Assembly (NCBI GenBank): GCA_000438195.1 | Contig: FR903059.1 | Coordinates: 1 to 6,253, forward strand | DNA length: 6,253 nucleotides | Origin: Mycoplasma sp. CAG:776 | GTDB lineage: Bacteria > Bacillota_I > Bacilli_A > RF39 > UBA660 | Direction of reading: 5' to 3' | In this document: in pieces, positions 1 through 4,803 of the stretch | How the letters are laid out: each line of letters starts with the position of its first letter | Position numbering within the stretch: the first letter of the stretch is position 1 | Program-made: the position numbers and the translations under genes | The notes under the pieces: model-generated | What the model was told of the DNA's origin: nothing | The model's input: the letters and a program-made list of their open reading frames with translations, nothing else | Database searches by the model: none

Positions 1-8
1 GTATTCAT
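1..8 (-). CDS. Start of a further minus-strand gene (product unknown, runs off the window)
   Basis: Only ATG AAT AC is visible (Met-Asn-...). It is called because a strong ribosome binding site lies 5 nt upstream and a plausible promoter lies before that. Nothing can be said about the product. Confidence 0.55.
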
Positions 9-13
9 AAAAT

Positions 14-20
14 CCTCCCT
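14..20 (-). promoter_or_regulatory. Ribosome binding site of the gene starting at position 8
   Basis: AGGGAGG on the minus strand, 5 nt before an ATG at 8-6. Strength and spacing match the other ribosome binding sites in the window, which supports a real gene running off the left edge. Confidence 0.65.
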
Positions 21-33
21 TCTCTAAGAATAA

Positions 34-48
34 ATGTTATCTTAACAT
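34..48. promoter_or_regulatory. Operator-like inverted repeat overlapping the -10 region
   Basis: ATGTTA-TCT-TAACAT is a perfect 6-bp inverted repeat with a 3-bp centre. It covers most of the putative -10 box and the start-site region, where a repressor would act. No regulator gene is visible, so the function is inferred from position only. Confidence 0.4.
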
Positions 49-71
49 ATTCCTTTGTCATATTTTGTCAA
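44..71 (-). promoter_or_regulatory. Putative promoter of the gene starting at position 8
   Basis: On the minus strand there is a perfect -35 TTGACA (71-66), a 16-bp spacer and a -10 TATGTT (49-44, four of six bases). The start site would be near 37, about 29 nt before the ATG. A second box, ATGACA (61-56), repeats the -35-like motif exactly 10 bp downstream. The -10 is imperfect, so confidence is moderate. Confidence 0.5.
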
Positions 72-128
72 ACCATGGAATTGCAATTAAAAAAGAATCT
101 ATTTAAATAAAACATCTTTTTAATCCAC

Positions 129-159
129 AAAAAAATAGATATATTCAAATATCCATTTT
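129..159 (-). terminator. Weak AT-rich terminator after the pilin-like gene
   Basis: On the minus strand AAAATGGATAT (159-149) pairs with ATATCTATTTT (142-132) around a 6-nt loop, an 11-bp stem with one G-U pair, and three further T follow (131-129), so the transcript ends in a U-run. The low GC content makes the stem weak. The position, about 75 bp after the stop codon, is suitable. Confidence 0.45.
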
Positions 160-232
160 AAAATTACTTTTCAATTTTATAATATATTCTAAAAACATTT
201 AAATCTCACTATTTAACATAATTTCTTAATCA

Positions 233-607
233 TTAACTATTTTTAGATTCTTCAACATAAGCATTACAACTACCTTCACCTGTTCCACCAGGATTAGTAA
301 TACATGCTTTACATTTATTATATTCTTCTTTATTATCATTAAATTCTCCAACCAAACTAAATATTGCTCCTACTAAAGTTGGAATAAAGAAGATCACAAT
401 ACCAGCTACAGCTCTCATAACCAAAGATTTAACAGATTTCTTTATTTCATCATCTTTGCTTGCTACAACAGCCTTTCCTAAATCTATAACTCCAAAAATA
501 ATAATAACAATTGGAATAACAATTTTAAATACCCATAAAACCCATCCAATAATCTGCCAAACAGGAGCTAAAGTAGTACAAACAGAAGGTGTTTCCATAA
601 TTAACAT
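233..607 (-). CDS. Two-helix pilin-like membrane protein (T4SS_pilin / VirB2-TrbC-like)
   Basis: This is a small protein with two long hydrophobic helices, about residues 18-43 and 62-88 counted from this start. Between them is a charged, probably cytoplasmic loop (ASKDDEIKKSVK). The IIFGVIDLGKAV and RAVAGIVIFFIPTLV segments are characteristic of the small type IV secretion pilin-like proteins (T4SS_pilin; Mbov_0395-type conjugal pilins). The short tail carries three cysteines, including CKAC, plus a Gly-rich stretch. The ATG at 613 is in frame two codons upstream, but its distance from the GAGG at 616-619 is only 2 nt, against 8 nt for the ATG at 607, so I choose 607. A promoter of its own (639-667) suggests high or independent expression, as expected for a filament or channel subunit. 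The stop TAA is followed at once by an in-frame TGA. Whether it is the substrate of the upstream Tad-like machine is inference. Confidence 0.82.
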   Translation of the reverse strand: MLIMETPSVCTTLAPVWQIIGWVLWVFKIVIPIVIIIFGVIDLGKAVVASKDDEIKKSVKSLVMRAVAGIVIFFIPTLVGAIFSLVGEFNDNKEEYNKCKACITNPGGTGEGSCNAYVEESKNS

Positions 608-615
608 ACACATTT

Positions 616-619
616 CCTC
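616..619 (-). promoter_or_regulatory. Ribosome binding site that decides the pilin-like start
   Basis: GAGG (minus strand, within AAAGCGAGGAA) sits 2 nt from the ATG at 613 but 8 nt from the in-frame ATG at 607. The second spacing is normal, so translation probably starts at 607. Confidence 0.6.
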
Positions 620-638
620 GCTTTCTAAATCTATATTA

Positions 639-667
639 ATTTTAACTTAACTTAAACGCATTGTCAA
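639..667 (-). promoter_or_regulatory. Sigma-A-type promoter of the pilin-like gene
   Basis: On the minus strand there is a perfect -35 TTGACA (667-662), a 17-bp spacer and a -10 TAAAAT (644-639, five of six consensus bases). Transcription would begin near 632, giving a leader of about 25 nt that contains the ribosome binding site. It lies wholly in the gap between tadC and the pilin-like gene. No clear terminator precedes it, so read-through from the Tad-like operon may add to expression. Confidence 0.78.
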
Positions 668-669
668 GT

Positions 670-691
670 TTTTACGTAATTTTCTGTAAAA
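670..691. repeat. Inverted repeat just upstream of the pilin promoter
   Basis: TTTTAC (670-675) and GTAAAA (686-691) form a 6-bp inverted repeat with a 10-bp centre; the palindrome TTACGTAA (672-679) lies inside. It abuts the -35 box of the pilin promoter. It could be a regulator site or a weak hairpin after tadC. There is no T-run after it, so I do not call a terminator. Confidence 0.3.
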
Positions 692-697
692 TTTTGT

Positions 698-1486
698 CTA
701 AATATTCATTAATAATAATACCGCAAAGATAAGAAGAACCATAACACCCAAACCAGTAGTGACAAGCATACTCATTGTTTTTCCTTCCATCTTATCTAGA
801 CGATTTTTATATTTTGTCTCTCTTGCTTTTTGTTGTAAATTAGAAATTGTTTTAGAAAAAGCAAGTAATTGTTCTTGTTTTCTCTCTTGTCTACCTAAAC
901 TTAAACGATAAAGCAAACGCATCATTCTCATTGAATCTCTAACTGGATATTTTCTGGCAAATTCCATATAAGGTTCAATTGTATCATCACCAGCATTAAT
1001 TGCATTAATAAGTTCTTTTAAACCATCCTTAAAGATATCAGGAGCATCCTCAAGTGATTTACCTATTGCAACAGGAACAGTATAATGCTGAATTAATATT
1101 TCTAAACCTTTCAAATAATAAGGTAACATAGTATCTATTTCATGTAAATGTCTCTTATAATAATTCTTCAAATTCATATAATCTAGTTTAAAAAAAGCAA
1201 AACCAACAACAATACAAACTAAAGCATAAACATAAGACATATTAGAAATAAGTAAGCAAAATACTAAAACAGTTACAATCAAAGTATTTCGAATTCTTTT
1301 ATTAAAAAGTAAATCTGGATTAACTGAATCACCATATTTAGCTTTTACATAAAAATCCCAATCACTTTCCTTCAATTTTCTTAAATACATTTCATTATCA
1401 GCAACAAGTTTATTAATACTAATTTTACCACTATATGTTAAGATAAAGAAAATAATTACAGCTATAACAGCAATCTCTATTTGCAT
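698..1486 (-). CDS. tadC: TadC-like inner-membrane platform protein (T2SSF/GspF family)
   Basis: The protein is 262 residues: an N-terminal helix (about 2-17), a helical pair (about 66-82 and 84-100), a T2SSF-type cytoplasmic domain (about 112-235) and a final hydrophobic helix (about 239-261) ending in NI. The charged segment before the last helix (KARETKYKNRLDKMEGK) matches the basic stretch typical of TadC before its terminal membrane helix. It partners TadB under the CpaF-type ATPase. Its ribosome binding site is weak (GGGGG ending 9 nt before the ATG) and lies inside the end of tadB, with one base between stop and start, which fits translational coupling. It is the last gene of the tight operon: behind it lie a non-coding gap and a new promoter. 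Confidence 0.9.
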   Translation of the reverse strand: MQIEIAVIAVIIFFILTYSGKISINKLVADNEMYLRKLKESDWDFYVKAKYGDSVNPDLLFNKRIRNTLIVTVLVFCLLISNMSYVYALVCIVVGFAFFKLDYMNLKNYYKRHLHEIDTMLPYYLKGLEILIQHYTVPVAIGKSLEDAPDIFKDGLKELINAINAGDDTIEPYMEFARKYPVRDSMRMMRLLYRLSLGRQERKQEQLLAFSKTISNLQQKARETKYKNRLDKMEGKTMSMLVTTGLGVMVLLIFAVLLLMNI

Positions 1487-1487
1487 A

Positions 1488-2384
1488 CTACTCTACCCCC
1501 ACATTATCATTATAATACTTCTCACCACTAAGTAAAAAATAACAATTAATAACAATAATAGCATGTAAAACGATATGCACATACCATAAATCCAACAACT
1601 GTAAATAGCTTTCCTTACCAAGCAAAACTTGCATAACCAAAACTAATAAGAATAATACTAAAGCAAAAGTAATAAACTTAGTATGAAATTGTTTACGATC
1701 CATTTGATCACGATAAACACCTTCAACTAAAGCATCAATATCCATACTCATATTTTCTAGTGCTTCACCTGAATCTTTAGCACCTTCTTTTGTAATTTGT
1801 AAGAAAAGTTGATGCATATTCTTAACCATATAATAAGGGTATTTTTGATTAAAATATTCTACAGATTCATCCACAGTACCATTTTGATAAGACATATTAA
1901 TCATTGTTTTAACATCTTCTAATACTGGATCTTCTAAAATTCCTGAATCACGCACACCCTCTAACGATTTAACAAAACTTTGAGTTGTATTAAATTCCAT
2001 AATAACATTAGTAGTATATATTTGAATTTGTTCAAATATATACTCACTATAAAGTCTCTTACTTCTTAAAAAAGCTAAATAAGGAATAAAAGCAATTGCT
2101 ATAGCTGTATAAATAATAAGAACAATTAAATTATAAAAATATAAATAAGCTATAGCTGCTGCAAGACCACCAATAACAACAATCTGTAAAGCATAATCTT
2201 TAACTGTATACTCTTGCTTCAAATCTTTCATTTTAGCACTAATGGTCTTATAACTATAAGGGGCATACTTCTCATAAATTAAACCAAACTGAGATTTAGC
2301 AAATTTATAAAAGGTTTCAGTTCCATCATTTTTACGATATATAATAATAAAAACCGCGATAAGAAATACAATAACAAATTCCAT
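1488..2384 (-). CDS. tadB: TadB-like inner-membrane platform protein (T2SSF/GspF family)
   Basis: The protein is 298 residues. It has an N-terminal helix (about 2-16), two closely spaced helices (about 66-84 and 87-106), a cytoplasmic GspF-type helical domain (about 112-230) and two C-terminal helices (about 237-256 and 268-286). The cytoplasmic part reads like a T2SSF module: a first helix around IYTTNVIMEFNTTQSFVKSL, and a later LFLQITKEGAKDSGEALENM stretch equivalent to the loop where GspF proteins carry their conserved helix-capping glycines. TadB and TadC form the membrane platform that couples the ATPase to subunit extraction. The start is preceded by AAGGAGG at 7 nt. The gene ends one nucleotide before the tadC ATG, so the two are almost certainly translated in a coupled way. 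It is divergent, but length, topology and neighbours agree with TadB. Confidence 0.9.
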   Translation of the reverse strand: MEFVIVFLIAVFIIIYRKNDGTETFYKFAKSQFGLIYEKYAPYSYKTISAKMKDLKQEYTVKDYALQIVVIGGLAAAIAYLYFYNLIVLIIYTAIAIAFIPYLAFLRSKRLYSEYIFEQIQIYTTNVIMEFNTTQSFVKSLEGVRDSGILEDPVLEDVKTMINMSYQNGTVDESVEYFNQKYPYYMVKNMHQLFLQITKEGAKDSGEALENMSMDIDALVEGVYRDQMDRKQFHTKFITFALVLFLLVLVMQVLLGKESYLQLLDLWYVHIVLHAIIVINCYFLLSGEKYYNDNVGVE

Positions 2385-2398
2385 AGCTTCCCCTCCTT

Positions 2399-3487
2399 TT
2401 ATAATGTCTCAATACTATCTTGATTTTGACCATTTAAATGAAATAAATCTTCATCTAAAATAACTCCCTGAATTGCTAAATAACTTCGTAAATATTTAGT
2501 TGGATTATTTAAAGTAAAGTTACCATCTAACGTTTTCTGATAAATCGTATTAACTTGTGGTTTATTATCATCATCAACATAAAACTCACAAATCTCCATA
2601 ATTTCTCTTTGAAAACGGCCAAGTTTTGCACTCATATATCCCTTAACATAAATACCAATCTGTACATAACGATGAATTGTTGTAACAAACTGTTCTACAT
2701 CAATATTAGACTCAATCAAACTATACATACGCATCGGAATTAAAGCTGCTTTATCAGAATGAATAGTAGATATAATATGGTGTCCGGATGAAATAGAGTT
2801 ACGAACAGCCATTACAGCTTCTGCACTACGTACCTCAGATAATAATATCCATATAGGATTCTGTCTCATACAAGTAACCAAAACATCAGAATAACTTGCA
2901 ATATTATTTGTCTTCATAGCTACAATATCACGATGAGGAAAAATTCGATCCAAGTGTAATTCTAGGGTATCTTCAATTGTAATAATTTTTTCATTTTCTT
3001 TGGTTGTACTTGCTAAATATTTAACTAATTCTGTTTTACCACTACCAGTTTCTCCACTAACAATAATATTAGCATGTCCTTGAACACAATTAAGAAGAAA
3101 ATCTAATAAATCTGCACTAACATACTCTTCATTCAACAATTTTTCACGATTAAGTCTTATTTTAGCTGGCGTTTTACGAATAACTAAAGCAACACCATTC
3201 GTAGCAATAGAATCATGAACGAAATTAAGACGCAACTCAGTTGATTCTGCATCTAAAAAAGGATGCGCCATATTGAATGTTTTTCCCATAACGTTAGAAC
3301 ATTGGAAAGCCAATTTTTCAATTAAAGCATTATTTATCTCTGGTCTCTCTACCCGATAAACCCCTTTAGATAAACTCTTGAGCCATAATTGACCACCATT
3401 AGTATATGAAATATCGGTAATATCATCAATATCAATAAATTCTTTTAATGGTCCAAAATCTATTTGTGAGAATATAGCATCATTCAT
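2399..3487 (-). CDS. cpaF: CpaF/TadA-type secretion ATPase (T2SSE/VirB11 superfamily)
   Basis: This is the cytoplasmic hexameric ATPase expected to power filament assembly through the TadB/TadC platform. In its 362 residues I see the N-terminal CpaF signature (ITDISYTNGGQLWL, about 23-36), the Walker A loop GETGSGKT (145-152), the acidic Asp-box TIEDTLEL (170-177), a Walker B-like ILLSEVRSAEA (214-224, Glu218) and a His-box GHHIISTIHS (235-244). The usual Gly before the catalytic Glu (GEVR) is Ser here, and the following GG is SA. At 362 residues it is shorter than many CpaF proteins (often above 420) and lacks their N-terminal extension. A perfect AAAGGAGGTG ribosome binding site lies 7 nt upstream. 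The TAA stop runs directly into the Shine-Dalgarno sequence of tadB. The adjacent GspF-fold pair supports a Tad rather than a conjugative VirB11 assignment. Confidence 0.94.
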   Translation of the reverse strand: MNDAIFSQIDFGPLKEFIDIDDITDISYTNGGQLWLKSLSKGVYRVERPEINNALIEKLAFQCSNVMGKTFNMAHPFLDAESTELRLNFVHDSIATNGVALVIRKTPAKIRLNREKLLNEEYVSADLLDFLLNCVQGHANIIVSGETGSGKTELVKYLASTTKENEKIITIEDTLELHLDRIFPHRDIVAMKTNNIASYSDVLVTCMRQNPIWILLSEVRSAEAVMAVRNSISSGHHIISTIHSDKAALIPMRMYSLIESNIDVEQFVTTIHRYVQIGIYVKGYMSAKLGRFQREIMEICEFYVDDDNKPQVNTIYQKTLDGNFTLNNPTKYLRSYLAIQGVILDEDLFHLNGQNQDSIETL

Positions 3488-3520
3488 ATAAGCACCTCCT
3501 TTTTATTTATTCTTTTCTTT

Positions 3521-4360
3521 TTATTCAGTTGTTGTAGTTCCAGAATTATTATTTCCACTAACAGTATTAGACGTATTTGCATCAGGGATTTCTTGAGAAT
3601 AAGTTCTAATTAAATTTCTCAAATATTCACTAGAAACATTAGTTTCTCCTGGATTACTACTATAAGAAGCATTTCTAGGAACAGGTATCAATTCAAGTCC
3701 ACTAATATAATTAGCTACACTAAGTAATTGAAATAAGTCATCAGGAACTGCAAATAATAATTCAGCTGGAGTAGCCGCTTCGCTAGTTAAAAAGACACTA
3801 ACTCCCTTATTATCACGAACATCTCTAATTTCAATACTTTCAATTAATTTTCCAAATACAATCTTACCATCAACAGTCATCTTTACATATAAATCAATAT
3901 AATCTCCAGGATACATTGAATTACCATATGTTGTATGAATATCAACAGACATTGAAAATAAAGTATACCCATCTGGCATATCCTTATTTGGATTATTTGG
4001 TGCTGAACTACAAGAAACTATTTGTTCTTGATAAAACAGAGCCCCAGATGGAACACTAGTCCCATAAGTTACACATTTTGGATCCGTAGTATTAATTACA
4101 GCAGACATATCCGTAATTACATTAGTATTACCAGAAATAAAATCTTTAAGAATTGGTTTCGTAGTAATCATATCTTGCGTAATTTCTGAAGTTGCTGTAA
4201 TTGTTTGTTTAGCAACAGGAACATTTACTGTTGATATAGCCTGATCTACACGGTAGTTATAACCAATATATAAAACAACTATTCCTAATAACACACCTAG
4301 TATCGTAATAGTATTTTTATTTGACAAAAAACGTTTAATTGTCGTTACTATATTTCCCAT
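3521..4360 (-). CDS. cpaB: CpaB-like (RcpC/SAF-domain) pilus assembly protein
   Basis: The protein is 279 residues: a short basic N-terminus, one transmembrane helix (about 17-35), then a SAF-type domain starting near residue 44 with the typical VNVPVAKQTITATSEITQDM pattern. An RcpC-like region follows around 130-225, including the recognisable PGDYIDLYVK motif (151-160) and a second beta-rich half. The last 25 residues or so are Asn/Ser/Thr-rich and probably disordered. In Tad systems CpaB/RcpC acts on the outer side of the cytoplasmic membrane; in diderms it works with the secretin, which is absent here, so in a monoderm it may organise the filament exit through the wall. Two cysteines (96, 117) flank a possible disulfide loop in the exported part. 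The start is set by AGGAGG 5 nt upstream, which overlaps the TAG stop of the TadE-like gene. The ATPase gene follows after 33 nt. Confidence 0.85.
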   Translation of the reverse strand: MGNIVTTIKRFLSNKNTITILGVLLGIVVLYIGYNYRVDQAISTVNVPVAKQTITATSEITQDMITTKPILKDFISGNTNVITDMSAVINTTDPKCVTYGTSVPSGALFYQEQIVSCSSAPNNPNKDMPDGYTLFSMSVDIHTTYGNSMYPGDYIDLYVKMTVDGKIVFGKLIESIEIRDVRDNKGVSVFLTSEAATPAELLFAVPDDLFQLLSVANYISGLELIPVPRNASYSSNPGETNVSSEYLRNLIRTYSQEIPDANTSNTVSGNNNSGTTTTE

Positions 4361-4369
4361 TTTATCCTC

Positions 4370-4786
4370 CTAATCTTTATTATAGTTTTCTGCATGAATC
4401 TGAATAATAGCATCCACTCTAGAAATAGTATCATATCCATTAGCTGATACAAAATTAGCACCACTATTTGATTTAATTTCTACACTGACTTTAGGCGGAG
4501 CCTCATATATTGCATAAAAGTTAACTTCATAAGTATCGTTAGCTCCCATTGTCTCAGCAACTCTACGAATGAATACTTCCATAAATTTTTCTTTATCTAT
4601 TTTAACCTCATTATAGTCACGATAATAAGCATAATCTACTGCATCTAACATAGAAGCTTCTGCAATTTCTCTTATCGCATAACTATCTTGGGTTGTGTTA
4701 GTTGTTATGCCTTGAACTGAGATCATAAGACCTACAATTGCAACACCCATAACAACTAACCAATAACCCCAATATGAACTTTGCAT
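4370..4786 (-). CDS. Small single-span membrane protein, TadE-like pseudopilin candidate (DUF5411-like)
   Basis: This 138-residue protein has one N-terminal hydrophobic helix (about residues 7-27) followed by an extracytoplasmic domain of about 110 residues. That is the topology of TadE/TadF minor pseudopilins. After the helix comes an amphipathic stretch (EIAEASMLDAVDYAYYRDYN), then a mixed alpha/beta region with a conserved-looking YEAPPKVSV segment. It has no cysteine, unlike the other exported proteins here. The N-terminus (MQSSYWGYW) is uncharged and lacks the basic leader plus Gly|x4-Glu pattern of a normal prepilin, so peptidase processing is doubtful. From memory the sequence resembles the uncharacterised family DUF5411, which I could not check. 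The start has a good ribosome binding site (GGGGAG, 7 nt upstream). Its TAG stop provides part of the Shine-Dalgarno sequence of the next gene. Membership of the Tad-like apparatus is inferred from topology and position. Confidence 0.85.
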   Translation of the reverse strand: MQSSYWGYWLVVMGVAIVGLMISVQGITTNTTQDSYAIREIAEASMLDAVDYAYYRDYNEVKIDKEKFMEVFIRRVAETMGANDTYEVNFYAIYEAPPKVSVEIKSNSGANFVSANGYDTISRVDAIIQIHAENYNKD

Positions 4787-4803
4787 AGTTTAACTCCCCT
4801 TTC

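Larger units (their letters stand above)
9..232. other. AT-rich intergenic region between the pilin-like gene and the next gene
   Basis: These 224 bp contain no convincing reading frame. They hold the weak terminator (129-159), an imperfect AT-only inverted repeat (86-96 with 115-124), the palindromes AATTGCAATT (79-88) and CCATGG (73-78), a putative promoter (44-71) with an overlapping inverted repeat (34-48), and the ribosome binding site of the next gene (14-20). Confidence 0.7.

Noticed and set aside
86..124. Inverted repeat ATTAAAAAAGA / TCTTTTTAAT as a second terminator
   Set aside because: The arms are imperfect, almost only A and T, and separated by 18 nt. Such pairs are expected by chance in sequence this AT-rich.
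233..613. Classical Flp pilin
   Set aside because: Flp pilins are usually 50-70 residues with a single helix and a processed leader. This protein has two long helices and no prepilin cleavage motif.
456..650. Plus-strand open frame of 64 codons
   Set aside because: It lies antisense to the pilin-like gene, has no good ribosome binding site, and its composition mirrors the hydrophobic codons on the other strand.
2555..2743. Plus-strand open frame of 62 codons
   Set aside because: It is entirely antisense to the well-supported cpaF gene and has no recognisable protein features.
2399..3487. VirB11-type conjugation ATPase
   Set aside because: VirB11 proteins share the fold but do not travel with a TadB/TadC pair and a CpaB-like gene; the context supports CpaF/TadA.
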